64,000 nt of DNA from Spartinivicinus marinus (GCF_026309355.1 NZ_JAPJZK010000001.1:5352501-5416500); one strand, 5' to 3'; positions 9,690-19,826 are shown, counted from the stretch's first letter. The notes: a model not told the origin generated them from the letters alone. Translations and numbers: made by a program.

Positions 9690-11378
9690 ATGACTGTGGA
9701 CTTCTGGAAGGACAAATACCCAACAGGGATTCCCCGTGAAATTTCAACGGGAGAGTTCACTTCCATTCTGGATGTATTTGAAGCATCCTGTAAGAAGTTC
9801 GGTGATTTACCCGCCTTTTCTAATCTAGGACAAGTATTAACCTATCGACAGCTGGATCAGCTCAGTAGCCAATTTGCAGCTTACTTGCAAAATGAAACAG
9901 ATTTAAAGCCAGGTGATCGCATTGCTATCCAAATGCCGAATATATTGCAGTTTCCCATCGCTACATTTGGTGCGTTGCGTGCAGGGTTGATTGTAGTGAA
10001 TACGAATCCGCTGTATACCGAGCGGGAAATGGAGCATCAGTTTAATGATTCTGGTGCGAAGGCACTTGTTGTATTAGCCAATATGGCTCACCTAGCGGAA
10101 GATGTGGTACCCAAAACTCAAATTAAGCATGTTATCGTGACTCAGGTAGGCGATATGCTGCCCTTGTTAAAACGAGTTGTGGTGAACTGTGCGGTCAAAT
10201 ACCTTAAAAAAATGGTGCCCAGCTATTACCTTCCTCAGGCGGTAGGGTTTCTTGACGTGTTAAGCAAAGGGAAACATCACAGCTTACAGCCCCATCAAGC
10301 GAGTTTTGACGATGTGGCTATTTTGCAATACACCGGTGGTACGACAGGTGTTGCTAAAGGAGCCATGCTGACTCACCGTAATATTGTAGCCAATATGTTT
10401 CAGTGTAAGGCGATTACTTGCCATATCTTGGAAGAAGGGAAAGAAACTGTCATAGCGCCTTTACCGCTTTACCATATTTATGCGTTTACCTTTCACTGTA
10501 TGGTGGGGTTATTTTTAGGGTTGCACAATGTATTAATTACCAACCCTCGTGACTTACCTGGTTTTATTGATACCTTGGAAAAACAGCCGTTTACCGTATT
10601 TGTTGGTTTAAACACATTATTTGTGGGTTTGATGAATAATGAGCGGTTTCGCCAACTGAACTTTAAACCGTTAAAGCTGACACTGTCTGGCGGAATGGCT
10701 TTACAGTTAGATACCGCTAATCGTTGGGAGCAACTAACAGGTTGTAAAGTGTGTGAAGGATATGGCATGACTGAAACATCACCTGTGGTCAGTACCAATC
10801 CATTGCCTGATGTCAAACTAGGATCGATTGGTATGCCGATTCCTTCAACAGAGATTAAGTTGTGTGATGATGAAGGTAATGATCTTCCATTTCATGAAAC
10901 GGGGGAGCTGTGCGTGCGTGGCCCACAGGTAATGAAGGGCTATTGGAATCGAGAGGAAGAAACAGCCAAAGTGTTGTCAGAAGATGGCTGGTTAAAAACC
11001 GGTGATATTGCCACTGTCGATGAACAGGGTTATATCAAAATTGTGGATCGTAAAAAGGATATGATTGTCGTCTCAGGGTTTAATGTGTACCCCAATGAAT
11101 TAGAGGACGAATTAGCTACTCACCCCGATGTGTTGCAATGTGCGGCGATTGGTGTGCCCAGTGAAAAAACCGGCGAAGCCATAAAAATGTTTGTGGTTAG
11201 CAAAAACCCCAACTTAACCCAGGAAGAATTGGTTAATTATTTAAAAGAGCGAGTCACTGGCTATAAAGTACCAAGAGTGTTTGAGTTTCGGGATGAATTA
11301 CCTACGACAAATGTAGGGAAAATATTACGCCGTGAATTGCGAGATCAGGAATTATTGAAGTTGAAAAAGGCGAGTTAA
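9690..11378 (+). CDS. fadD: Long-chain fatty acid--CoA ligase
   Basis: 562 residues, activating long-chain fatty acids with ATP and CoA at the inner membrane for beta-oxidation. It resembles Pseudomonas FadD1/FadD2 from end to end (start FWKDKYPTGIPREI). The AMP-binding signature YTGGTTGVAKGAM is at about residue 214, GYGMTET at about 357, VDRKKDMIVVSGFNVYPNE in the C-terminal domain, and the catalytic Lys lies in TTNVGKILRREL. AGGAG is 9 bases before the ATG. Divergent from a lysophospholipase gene, with a candidate PsrA site between them. Confidence 0.97.
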   Translation: MTVDFWKDKYPTGIPREISTGEFTSILDVFEASCKKFGDLPAFSNLGQVLTYRQLDQLSSQFAAYLQNETDLKPGDRIAIQMPNILQFPIATFGALRAGLIVVNTNPLYTEREMEHQFNDSGAKALVVLANMAHLAEDVVPKTQIKHVIVTQVGDMLPLLKRVVVNCAVKYLKKMVPSYYLPQAVGFLDVLSKGKHHSLQPHQASFDDVAILQYTGGTTGVAKGAMLTHRNIVANMFQCKAITCHILEEGKETVIAPLPLYHIYAFTFHCMVGLFLGLHNVLITNPRDLPGFIDTLEKQPFTVFVGLNTLFVGLMNNERFRQLNFKPLKLTLSGGMALQLDTANRWEQLTGCKVCEGYGMTETSPVVSTNPLPDVKLGSIGMPIPSTEIKLCDDEGNDLPFHETGELCVRGPQVMKGYWNREEETAKVLSEDGWLKTGDIATVDEQGYIKIVDRKKDMIVVSGFNVYPNELEDELATHPDVLQCAAIGVPSEKTGEAIKMFVVSKNPNLTQEELVNYLKERVTGYKVPRVFEFRDELPTTNVGKILRRELRDQELLKLKKAS

Positions 11379-11459
11379 AAAGTACTTCAAATCAAATTCC
11401 TTCTTACAAAGAAGCTGTCGCAAAAGCTGGAAAATATGGAGTGATAGGGTGTTCTGGAG

Positions 11460-11478
11460 TAGCTGTCGGGAACAGCTA
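11460..11478 (+). terminator. Hairpin between fadD and hrpA
   Basis: TAGCTGT-CGGGA-ACAGCTA is a perfect 7-bp stem about 80 bases after the fadD stop. It has no T-run, so it is only a weak terminator candidate. Confidence 0.3.
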
Positions 11479-11650
11479 AAGCGCTAAAGGCCATGGATAG
11501 CCTTGTAGAGCGGTGGAAGAATACCCTGTTACTTCATATTTATTCTCAACACCCTCCGAAGAGGGAAGCTAGGTTGTGCTCCAAAGTCTTTTGCCATGTA
11601 TTACCCTTTCCTTTTAGAATACGCCTCTTTTGTGTTTGAAGGTGAAGTGT

Positions 11651-14600
11651 GTGGTCTCTATTGGTGAATTAAAAAAACAAATCAACCGCTGTATGCTGAA
11701 GGATCGCTTCCCATTGCGGCGGGCATTGCAACAACAATTCAAACACAAAGACTCAGCCAAACTGGCTCAACTGGCCGAAAAAGTAGCAGTATCCTGTCAA
11801 CAGGTAGCCACTCGACAAGCGGGCCTGCCAAAGCCTGAGTACGATGATGCCTTGCCTATTGCCCAAAAGCGGGAAGAAATTGCCAAGGCAATTGAAGCGA
11901 ATCAGGTGGTAGTGATAGCGGGTGAAACAGGCTCAGGGAAAACCACGCAGTTGCCGAAAATATGTTTGGAACTAGGGCGGGGAGTATACGGCACTATTGG
12001 TCATACCCAGCCTCGTCGTTTGGCAGCGCGCTCAGTGGCCAGTCGGATTAGCGAAGAGCTTAACAGTGAACTAGGCCAGCAGGTGGGCTATCAGGTGCGT
12101 TTTACTGATCAAGTCAGTGATAACACCTTAATTAAATTAATGACCGATGGTATTTTACTGGCAGAAATACAACAGGATCGTTTTTTAAATCAGTACGACA
12201 CGTTAATTATTGATGAAGCCCATGAACGCAGCTTAAATATCGATTTTTTATTAGGTTACTTAAAGCATATCTTACCCAAACGACCTGATTTAAAGCTGAT
12301 TATTACCTCGGCGACCATTGATGTTGAACGGTTTTCCCGTCATTTTGATAATGCACCTGTCATTGAGGTTTCTGGCCGTACTTATCCCGTCGAAGTCTAT
12401 TATCGCCCGCTGACCGAACTAAATGAAGATGACGAAGAGGCCAGTAAAGAGCAGGATATTAGCATTCAGCAGGGCATTGCTAATGTCTTAACTGAAATTG
12501 AGCATCAAGAGCGGCAAGAGAAGTACGTTGGCAGTAATGATGTGCTGGTGTTTTTAAGTGGTGAATGGGAAATCCGCGAGACAGCCCATTTTTTACGTAA
12601 ATGCCAGTTTCGAGACACTGAAATATTGCCCTTATATGCACGATTAAGTGCTGCGGAACAACAACGGATTTTCCAATCCCATCGTGGCCGGCGGGTTATT
12701 TTAGCCACCAATGTGGCGGAAACGTCTTTAACCGTACCTGGTATTAAGTATGTGATTGATCCGGGGTTTGCCCGCATTAGCCGTTACAGCTATCGGTCGA
12801 AAGTGCAACGGCTGCCAATTGAGGCTGTTTCCCAAGCCAGTGCTAACCAGCGGAAAGGGCGTTGTGGGCGGGTCAGTGATGGTGTGTGTTTCCGCTTATA
12901 TTCTGAAGAAGATTTTTTAGGGCGGCCTGAATTTACCGATGCAGAAATTTTACGGACTAACCTAGCCGCTGTTATTTTACAAATGCTGAAACTGCGGCTG
13001 GGAGAAATTACGGATTTTCCTTTTGTTGACCCGCCTGACTCTCGTTTTATTAAAGATGGTTTTCGATTACTCCATGAATTAGGGGCGGTTACTCAGCAAA
13101 ATAAGCTAACCCCGGTCGGTCATCAGCTTAGCCAGCTGCCAATTGATCCCCGCTTAGGTCGAATGTTACTAGCTGCGGGAGAAATTCGAGCCTTAAATGA
13201 AGTATTGGTGGTTGTCAGTGCGTTGGGGGTTCAAGACCCACGGGAGCGCCCTGTCGAAAAACAGCAGGCTGCTGATCAAGCTCATAATGAATTCAAAGAT
13301 GATGATTCAGACTTTATGAGTGTATTAAATTTATGGCAGTTTTATGAAGAACAGCGCCAGGAGTTAAGTCAAAGTCAATTAAGAAAACTCTGTAAAAAGC
13401 GCTTTTTATCCTTTATGCGAATGCGGGAGTGGCGAGATTTACACCGGCAATTAATGTTAGCTTGTAAGCAACTCAATTTGCCATTTAATCAAGAACCGGC
13501 GGCGTATGCCTCTATTCATCAGTCGTTATTGGCTGGTTTATTGAGTCATTTAGGTAATAAAACCGAGCAAAGTGAATATTTAGGTGCACGCAATAAAAAA
13601 TTTCATATTTTCCCGGGCTCGGCACTCTTTAAAAAACAGCCAAAATGGTTAATAACGGCTGAATTAGTAGAAACCTCGAAGCTTTATGCGCGAATGAATG
13701 CCAAAATTGATCCTGTCTGGGTTGAGCCATTTGCTAAGCATTTAGTCAAAATACAACACTTTGAACCCCATTGGGAAAAACGTCGCCAACAAGTGGTTGG
13801 TTTTGAGCAGGTGTCTTTGTTTGGTTTGGTGATTGTACCAAAACGGAAAGTGGATTTTGGCAAAATTGACCCAGATGCAGCACGGGAAATTTTTATTCAA
13901 AGTGCATTAGTAGAAGGTGAGTTACACACCAAAGGCCAGTTTTTTCAGCATAATTTACAATTGCTGGAAGCGGTTGATGAGTTGGAAGCTAAAGCGCGGC
14001 GACGAGATATTTTAGTGGAGCCAGAAGTGCTGGCAGCGTTTTATCGAGAGCGAATCCCTCTCTGGGTGCATAGTGGCCGACAGTTTGAGCAGTGGCGTCA
14101 AAAAGCCGAGAAGAATAATCCGCAACTGTTGTGGTTAACTAAAGAATATTTAATGCAGCATGATGCTGCACATATTACAGAAGAAGCATTTCCTGACCAG
14201 TTTGAATGGCAAGGCATTAGTTTGCCGCTCAGCTATCAATTTGACCCCGCCAGAGAAGATGATGGTGTGAGTATAGCAGTGCCTGTGTCACTGTTACGGC
14301 AGTTGCCTAAGTATCGACTGGAGTGGCTAGTGCCAGGGTTACTATACGACAAGTGTGTAGCACTAGTCAGAGCCTTGCCAAAAGCGGTTCGTAAGAATTT
14401 TGTCCCGGTACCAGACTATGTCAAAGCGGCGCTGGAACAGATGACGCCAAGTGATGAGCCGTTAACCCAACTATTGGGTGAACGATTATTTCGCATGGCA
14501 GGTAGCCGTATAGCTGCAGAAAGTTGGCAACTTGCTAATCTTGACCCCCATTTTTTAATGAATATTAAGGTGCTGACTGATGATGGTAAGTTGCTGGGAG

Positions 14601-15553
14601 AGGGGCGTGATTTAATTGAATTGCAACAACGCTTTGCTGACCAATTGGAATCTGGTGTACAACAAGTGGCGGATAGCAACTTTGAACGAACAGGCTTGAT
14701 TGAGTGGGACTTTGCAGAAATACCGCCGCTGTTGGAGCAACAGCGGGGTAGTGTGGTGATCAAAGCTTATCCTGCATTAATCGATGAAGGAAAAACCGTT
14801 GGTTTAACTTTGTTTAGTTCGGCCAGCTGGGCTAGCCATATGTTTCAGCAAGGTTTAACTCGATTGGCAGTATTAAGGCTAGCAGGTCAACTGAATTATT
14901 TTGCTAAAAGCACACCTGATTGGCGGCAACTGGCCATGTATGCAGTGAACTTACTAAATAAACAGGAGCTGCAAACAGAGTTACAGTATGCGGCAGTTAA
15001 AGCCTGTTTGCCAGAGGACAGTAAAAACTGGCCAAGGGATGCTGTGGCATTTGAGCAATGGGTTCAACAGGTTAAGCAGGAGTTGGAAGGGTGTTTTAAG
15101 CAAATTACTGATTGTGTTACCACTGTTTTAGATTTATATCAGCAAATTCAACGCCGCTTAAAAGGCACCATTCAATTATCAATGGCACGTTCATTAGCGG
15201 ATGTGAAGGCACAACTACAACAGCTAGTGTATAAAGGCTTTATCAAAGATACACCACTTGTCAGGCTGTTGGAGTATCCTCGCTATCTACAAGCCATACT
15301 GATCCGCCTGGATAAACTAGGCCAGCAGCAGGCTAAAGATAGAGCCAGCACTGAAGAGTTACAAAATCTTTGGGATCAGTACCTGCAAAAATCAGATGAT
15401 CTGTCTAGCCAGAAAATCATTAACCCTGAGTTAGAAGAGTATCGTTGGTTGTTAGAAGAGTACCGAGTATCGCTGTTTGCTCAAGTATTAAAGACCAAGG
15501 TGCCCATTTCAGCCAAACGGTTAAGGAAACACTGGGAGTTGGTGTGTTCATAG
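11651..15553 (+). CDS. hrpA: ATP-dependent RNA helicase HrpA
   Basis: About 1300 residues, a DEAH-box helicase of the E. coli HrpA type. Motif I GETGSGKTTQLPK, motif II DEAHERSLNIDFLLGYL, motif III ITSAT and motif VI QRKGRCGR are all present. They are followed by the HA2/OB-fold segment and the long C-terminal DUF3418 region typical of HrpA. HrpA acts on structured RNA and stalled ribosomes. The frame has no ATG near its 5' end. GTG at 11651 is chosen because AAGGTGAAG precedes it and it matches the E. coli N-terminus best. TTG at 11630 or 11636 are alternatives. Confidence 0.95.
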   Translation: MVSIGELKKQINRCMLKDRFPLRRALQQQFKHKDSAKLAQLAEKVAVSCQQVATRQAGLPKPEYDDALPIAQKREEIAKAIEANQVVVIAGETGSGKTTQLPKICLELGRGVYGTIGHTQPRRLAARSVASRISEELNSELGQQVGYQVRFTDQVSDNTLIKLMTDGILLAEIQQDRFLNQYDTLIIDEAHERSLNIDFLLGYLKHILPKRPDLKLIITSATIDVERFSRHFDNAPVIEVSGRTYPVEVYYRPLTELNEDDEEASKEQDISIQQGIANVLTEIEHQERQEKYVGSNDVLVFLSGEWEIRETAHFLRKCQFRDTEILPLYARLSAAEQQRIFQSHRGRRVILATNVAETSLTVPGIKYVIDPGFARISRYSYRSKVQRLPIEAVSQASANQRKGRCGRVSDGVCFRLYSEEDFLGRPEFTDAEILRTNLAAVILQMLKLRLGEITDFPFVDPPDSRFIKDGFRLLHELGAVTQQNKLTPVGHQLSQLPIDPRLGRMLLAAGEIRALNEVLVVVSALGVQDPRERPVEKQQAADQAHNEFKDDDSDFMSVLNLWQFYEEQRQELSQSQLRKLCKKRFLSFMRMREWRDLHRQLMLACKQLNLPFNQEPAAYASIHQSLLAGLLSHLGNKTEQSEYLGARNKKFHIFPGSALFKKQPKWLITAELVETSKLYARMNAKIDPVWVEPFAKHLVKIQHFEPHWEKRRQQVVGFEQVSLFGLVIVPKRKVDFGKIDPDAAREIFIQSALVEGELHTKGQFFQHNLQLLEAVDELEAKARRRDILVEPEVLAAFYRERIPLWVHSGRQFEQWRQKAEKNNPQLLWLTKEYLMQHDAAHITEEAFPDQFEWQGISLPLSYQFDPAREDDGVSIAVPVSLLRQLPKYRLEWLVPGLLYDKCVALVRALPKAVRKNFVPVPDYVKAALEQMTPSDEPLTQLLGERLFRMAGSRIAAESWQLANLDPHFLMNIKVLTDDGKLLGEGRDLIELQQRFADQLESGVQQVADSNFERTGLIEWDFAEIPPLLEQQRGSVVIKAYPALIDEGKTVGLTLFSSASWASHMFQQGLTRLAVLRLAGQLNYFAKSTPDWRQLAMYAVNLLNKQELQTELQYAAVKACLPEDSKNWPRDAVAFEQWVQQVKQELEGCFKQITDCVTTVLDLYQQIQRRLKGTIQLSMARSLADVKAQLQQLVYKGFIKDTPLVRLLEYPRYLQAILIRLDKLGQQQAKDRASTEELQNLWDQYLQKSDDLSSQKIINPELEEYRWLLEEYRVSLFAQVLKTKVPISAKRLRKHWELVCS

Positions 15554-15641
15554 CGCACCGTTCCTACAATCACTCGCGAAGGGATATTTTGAGATAGCTG
15601 GGTTTATGAACTATACAATAAGGATGAATCGATGAGGTAAG

Positions 15642-16454
15642 GTGGATTTAGCCTTGATTAATTTAACATGTCTCTGGCATCCTTGTTTGGTAGCAACCAA
15701 CCTTCTATTGATAATATTTAGCTGTTGGCTAGGCCTATTCGCCACGACAGCGTTCGGAGCAAAAACATTTACCTTTATTACTGAAGAGCAGCCCCCATAT
15801 GCTGGCTCAAATATGAAAGATTTGGGTTGGGCGTGGGTTGTAGCTAAAACGGCTGTTGAATCTCAAGGTTATACTGCAGCGCTGCGAATTGAATCCTGGG
15901 CCAGAGCACTTGAAGATTCTAAACAAGGTTTAACGGACGCTTTGTTTTTAGCGTTTTGGACAGAAGAAAGACTGCAGTGGTATGAGTATACAGTGCCTAT
16001 TGCACAAATTGAGTCAGGGTTATTTAAACTGAAAGAAAGAAAGGATCTTGCTTTTAACGGTGACCTTAAAGCATTAAAACCTTATGAAATTGGTGTTTGC
16101 CGAGGCTGTGCCATTGCTGATGAGTTTGATGAGGTTGATTACTTAAATAAAGTAACTCAGAAAAATACCGAAAATGGCTTAAAAATGTTGTTTGTAAAAC
16201 GACTAGATTTTGTTGCTGCTAACAGGCCAACCGCTGAAATTTTGCTTAATAAACTGGAGCCAGCTTATAAAGGGATTAGCCAAAAAATTATTTTTATAAA
16301 ACCGGCTCTTCAGGTGAATGATTTATTAGTTGGAATTTCAAAAAAAGCACCTGATTATAAAAAGAAATTAAGAGATTTTAACCGAGGTATGAAACAGTTA
16401 TTTCTTGATGGCACTTATCATAAAATTCAAAAACAGTATGGGTTTAAGCAATAA
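15642..16454 (+). CDS. Periplasmic solute-binding protein, family 3-like
   Basis: 270 residues with a hydrophobic leader ending FATTAFGAKTF, then a mature part resembling the amino-acid-type SBP_bac_3 fold: FTFITEEQPPYAG at the N-terminus, GLTDALFLAFWTEER, and GVCRGCAI in the hinge region. In marine gammaproteobacteria such orphan proteins without a permease are common and may be sensors or binding proteins. No permease or ATPase gene lies nearby. The start is GTG at 15642 with GAGGTAA just before it. Confidence 0.8.
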   Translation: MDLALINLTCLWHPCLVATNLLLIIFSCWLGLFATTAFGAKTFTFITEEQPPYAGSNMKDLGWAWVVAKTAVESQGYTAALRIESWARALEDSKQGLTDALFLAFWTEERLQWYEYTVPIAQIESGLFKLKERKDLAFNGDLKALKPYEIGVCRGCAIADEFDEVDYLNKVTQKNTENGLKMLFVKRLDFVAANRPTAEILLNKLEPAYKGISQKIIFIKPALQVNDLLVGISKKAPDYKKKLRDFNRGMKQLFLDGTYHKIQKQYGFKQ

Positions 16455-16455
16455 C

Positions 16456-16644
16456 ATGTTGACTAGGGAGGAGTTAGAAAAGCTACTTGGTAGAATGCAG
16501 GGGGCAATTGACTATTTAGGAGTAGTTGATTTATTGAGAAAGCGGCTATTGGTAAGGGAAGGTTGTGTAGTGAAGGTTAAAAGGGCTTCCGGCCAAAGAA
16601 AGGCTCTCGCCGAAAACCCCAATAACGATTACATGATGCTATAA
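16456..16644 (+). CDS. Possible small protein (62 residues), uncertain
   Basis: An ATG two bases after the stop of the solute-binding protein opens a 62-residue frame starting MLTREELEKLLGRMQGAI. The first 35 residues look like two amphipathic helices and the tail is basic. No good ribosome site is seen and I know no homologue. It could be translated by coupling or be a chance frame. Confidence 0.25.
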   Translation: MLTREELEKLLGRMQGAIDYLGVVDLLRKRLLVREGCVVKVKRASGQRKALAENPNNDYMML

Positions 16645-17047
16645 ATTGAACAAATAATCAACAAGCAAGCTGTTATAATGTGACTTGGTTTAGAAAAAAT
16701 GTGAATTGTTGGTATTGAATAGGCCCACCTAAGTCTCAATGGTATTCTGAGCCCAGAATAGTTGCTGTAATTTTGGAAAAAGAGGCAGGAATTCCAAATA
16801 ACTTCAATAACCAAATTCATCTGCAAGCGAGCTAATCTATAAAATGTTATATATGAGTATTTACGCAAAATATTTTAAGAATTTTATAATTATGACATTA
16901 TTTTTTTTAAGTCAGTTGCGCTAGCCACAAATTTACTTAGTTTTTGCTACACATCAATGGGCTTGCTTATATTTCTGTCACATTGCTGTTTACAAAGTGC
17001 CTCTAAAGCCTGGTACAATCAGGCTTTTGCAAGGTGTGGGCAGAAAC
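16645..17047. other. AT-rich gene-free stretch
   Basis: No gene with credible coding character on either strand. It marks the start of the AT-rich accessory zone. Near its end lies a terminator-like hairpin (17005-17028). Confidence 0.4.
17005..17028 (+). terminator. Terminator-like hairpin before a small gene
   Basis: AAAGCCTG-GTACAAT-CAGGCTTTT is a perfect 8-bp stem ending in four T. It lies inside a longer upstream frame of the next gene, which is one reason to start that gene at 17048. Confidence 0.45.
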
Positions 17048-17374
17048 ATGAAGACGCAAGACTTATTAAAGCTTTCAGATGACGAGTTCACCACAGCTGT
17101 AGAGTTAATGAAAGCTGATGAATGTGAACGCCATGCACAACATCTGTCTACACTACTTGGTGGGCCAATTTTTGAACAGCTGTTTATGGATGTCTTTGAT
17201 TCCCTATCCAAAGGTCCCCGCAGTCAAGAGCAGTTAATGAGTGTTCATGCTGTTGTCGCTGACCACTTCCCTAACGTTGACTTTGAAGATGAAGCGCTTG
17301 GCAGACTTTCTACATTAGTATTAATAGCCGTATTTAAACGAACTAATAAGTTTGATCTATTGGGATGTATTTAA
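17048..17374 (+). CDS. Small protein of unknown function
   Basis: 108 residues, acidic and helical, beginning MKTQDLLKLSDDEFTTAVEL. No membrane segment or signal peptide. A longer GTG start at 16997 would read through a hairpin, so the ATG is preferred. I do not recognise the family. Composition and periodicity look like a real soluble protein. Confidence 0.55.
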   Translation: MKTQDLLKLSDDEFTTAVELMKADECERHAQHLSTLLGGPIFEQLFMDVFDSLSKGPRSQEQLMSVHAVVADHFPNVDFEDEALGRLSTLVLIAVFKRTNKFDLLGCI

Positions 17375-17793
17375 CTGGTAGTAAACTAATATCGCTATCT
17401 TTATTGGCTTGACCAGTTGATTTTGTTCTGAGTGCTTAGTTTTTTGCTGAAAGAGTACTTTTGTACTCTAGTGCCTTCAAACTACAACCAAACTGTCATA
17501 TATTCCCTGATCACTGCCAGTCAGTAGAGATTATCAGTGTATGTTGAAGATGGACAAAGGGGGATAAAGTGCTCAGTAGCTTTGAGAGTCCTGGGTGCTT
17601 GATAGTTGAACCTGCTATCTTTATTACATGTAACATCAAAGTAAACCATTTGTTTGTAAGTATTTATACCTAAGTTGTTATATTGATATTGAATTTGTGT
17701 GTTACGTACATGTAACATTGGTCTATGGATAGTTACTAGCATTTAATTATAAAAATATTTTTTTAACTTTAGTTTGAGCACTCAGCAGATAGC
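17375..17793. other. Gene-free stretch with hairpin and repeated TACATGTAA motif
   Basis: A hairpin AGAGTAC-TTTT-GTACTCT lies at 17452-17469. TACATGTAACAT occurs twice (about 17625-17636 and 17707-17718) upstream of the methyltransferase-like gene. TTACATGTAA in the first copy is a perfect palindrome, so the pair may be an operator. Confidence 0.4.
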
Positions 17794-18288
17794 ATGATGA
17801 ATAAACCTCTCGACGAGCACTCTTTTAATCACAAGGGGCAGTTTATATGTTTAACTATATTTTTAGCTGTTTGGATAGCTGACTCATTTGTACTTAAATA
17901 TACAACGTTCTACTCACAGTATATTCCTGTATGGTTTCGTATTATCATTTTTATATTGACTATTTTATCGGTAGTGTTGATAATTAGAGCTGCAATTCTT
18001 TCGTTTCCAGAAAATAAAGATGTAGATAATGTCATTTCAGATGGTGTATTCAAGTATCTGAGACACCCAATGTATTTTTCGTGTATAGTTTTATACATAG
18101 GTCTTTCACTATCTACAGTATCATTAATTGCATTCTTCTTGACCCTACCTATATTTCTATTCTATAACCAAATTGCTAAATATGAAGAAAAAAGCCTAAT
18201 GGAACGGCTAGGAAAACCGTATCTTGTATACATACAAAAGTCCAGTAGATGGCTACCAATAAAAGTGAAAAATGATATTAATATCTAG
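17794..18288 (+). CDS. Membrane methyltransferase of the isoprenylcysteine carboxyl methyltransferase / PEMT type
   Basis: 164 residues with about four or five membrane segments. The C-terminal half carries the family pattern: DGVFKYLRHPMYFSCIVLYI, then EEKSLMERLGKPYLVYIQ and SRWLP. The RHPMY and E-E motifs bind S-adenosylmethionine. Bacterial members methylate unknown small or lipid substrates. ATG at 17794 or 17797. Transcribed alone. Confidence 0.8.
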   Translation: MMNKPLDEHSFNHKGQFICLTIFLAVWIADSFVLKYTTFYSQYIPVWFRIIIFILTILSVVLIIRAAILSFPENKDVDNVISDGVFKYLRHPMYFSCIVLYIGLSLSTVSLIAFFLTLPIFLFYNQIAKYEEKSLMERLGKPYLVYIQKSSRWLPIKVKNDINI

Positions 18289-18665
18289 TAACCGAGGTTG
18301 AGTGTAATTGCGTTAGGAGTTACTCCTTTATTCATTTTTAACCAAAATTGACCATTGTTTAGAATAACTGTATTAGGAATTCTGCTTTTATTGTTGTTTT
18401 TACATAAAGGAATCAGCACCTACTACTTGAGATATAAAAATCAGTAAAAAACTAATAGTTATGTATTTGCTTCTCATTTACTCCGACCCAAACGTAAATA
18501 CTAATCTCTGCAACTGTGCTATAAAGCTTTTCCCATACGTTGCAAGGAAAGAGAATGAACTGATCAACCTAAAGGATAAACAAAGATTATCTATTAGGCT
18601 TCTTTCCATATATTGTGTGTACCTTACGACACCATATTTTAGATCATGCAGCTGCCAAGAGGAGA
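18289..18665. other. Gene-free AT-rich stretch
   Basis: A 74-codon frame at 18461-18685 exists on the plus strand, but it has no ribosome site, odd composition and runs into the next hairpin. I do not consider it coding. Confidence 0.4.
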
Positions 18666-18670
18666 CAAAA

Positions 18671-18700
18671 AGCCCATACCCTTAAAATGATCAAAATACG
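18671..18700 (-). terminator. Terminator of the jacalin-lectin gene, possibly bidirectional
   Basis: Read on the minus strand, AAGCCCGTA and TATGGGCTT form a near-perfect stem followed by TTTTTG, 50 bases after the lectin stop. On the plus strand the same stem is followed by TTAATTTTT. Confidence 0.65.
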
Positions 18701-18749
18701 GGCTTAATTTTTAGACAAAATGTCTGGGCTATTAAAGATTAATTAAAGG

Positions 18750-19640
18750 TTAACGTCTATAATAAGTATAACCGTTCTTGATTTCTTTATAATCTAGCAA
18801 GCCCGGCATTTGTGTGTACAACTCGCCAGTAAGGTCGTAGTGACCTAACACATTTTTATAATCCGATATTTTTATGACTGAATAGGACAATTCAGAGGTA
18901 GGATACATCCAAAACTGGTCACCTTCACCAGATTTCATCAAGGTACCATTGACCAACAACACACCTACATAACCTTCTTTAATGGTGATTTTTCCATACG
19001 AACCTGATTTTAGCTCCTCTTGCAACTCTTTTTTAATACTTTCCATTGAGGTGCTTTTCAATTCGATTTTCGTGGAAGCTGAAACTTTAACGTAATACTC
19101 ACCTTCAATACTAGCACTATACGTTTGACTGAGCATACTCTCAGTCACCTTTTCATAACTATCGACAGTTTTTTGGTAACTGTCCTGGTACTCATACAGT
19201 TCTTGAAAAGGCGAGGTGTAACTAAGAATAAAGCCGATATTTTTTGCTTCTACCGTTGATGGCACATAATTCTCAACCAACTCGATATTCAGCTTATCGA
19301 CCCGAGAGCCTGAACGACCCCCAATGGACAACACCCGAATATTTTCAAGTTCACTGGGGCCACCACCATCACCGCCTCCACCAATTTGACGATCGAGGTT
19401 GGTAAAAAATTGCACATAGTCGACCTCAGCCCCTGAACGTATGCGTAATTTATTAATATATTCGTCAAATCCTAAGGTGATTGAGCCTTGGTCACTTCCC
19501 CCATTACCACCATGTGCAACGCCATTTATACGAATTTGATCAACACGTGAACCGGTACGCAAGCCCAACTCCCTAACGGCTTGTTTCGTAAATTCACTAC
19601 CGCCGTTACCACCGAAGGGTTTTGTTACAATATTAGACAT
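18750..19640 (-). CDS. Jacalin-like lectin with a beta-rich C-terminal domain
   Basis: 296 residues. Residues about 6-125 show the jacalin-related lectin pattern: GGNGGSEF, a GSRVDQIRI strand, a second GGNGGS, and a second GSRVDKLNI strand, which together form the carbohydrate-binding loops. The remainder (about 130-296) is unrelated. It has a Ser/Thr-rich stretch with alternating polar and non-polar residues (SASIEGEYYVKVSASTKIEL) and a Gly/Tyr-rich end. Lectin plus such a stalk resembles aerolysin-type pore formers, but this is inference. No signal peptide. The ATG at 19640 is chosen because GGAGAG precedes it; an ATG at 19652 is also in frame. It is the only minus-strand gene of its neighbourhood. 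Confidence 0.75.
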   Translation of the reverse strand: MSNIVTKPFGGNGGSEFTKQAVRELGLRTGSRVDQIRINGVAHGGNGGSDQGSITLGFDEYINKLRIRSGAEVDYVQFFTNLDRQIGGGGDGGGPSELENIRVLSIGGRSGSRVDKLNIELVENYVPSTVEAKNIGFILSYTSPFQELYEYQDSYQKTVDSYEKVTESMLSQTYSASIEGEYYVKVSASTKIELKSTSMESIKKELQEELKSGSYGKITIKEGYVGVLLVNGTLMKSGEGDQFWMYPTSELSYSVIKISDYKNVLGHYDLTGELYTQMPGLLDYKEIKNGYTYYRR

Positions 19641-19826
19641 AACACTCTCCATAGTTGTTATAAATTCTCGCCATTACTAAATTTTAGGAATGGCGTTTCA
19701 ATGGTTTTAAAAAAAAGATTATGAGAGATAATCTCTACAGCAATTCTCTGAATCAATGCACATCAAAGTATAGTAATGAAGCAGACTTAAACTGGTGCAG
19801 CGATTATGAATTTTTTGCACCCAACA

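Noticed and set aside
16629-16868. 79-codon minus-strand frame
   Set aside because: Low-complexity AT-rich stretch, no ribosome site, no recognisable motif.
17521-17742. 73-codon minus-strand frame upstream of the methyltransferase-like gene
   Set aside because: Overlaps the palindromic promoter region and has no coding character.
18461-18685. 74-codon plus-strand frame between the methyltransferase and lectin genes
   Set aside because: No ribosome site, unlikely composition, and it runs into the terminator hairpin of the lectin gene.
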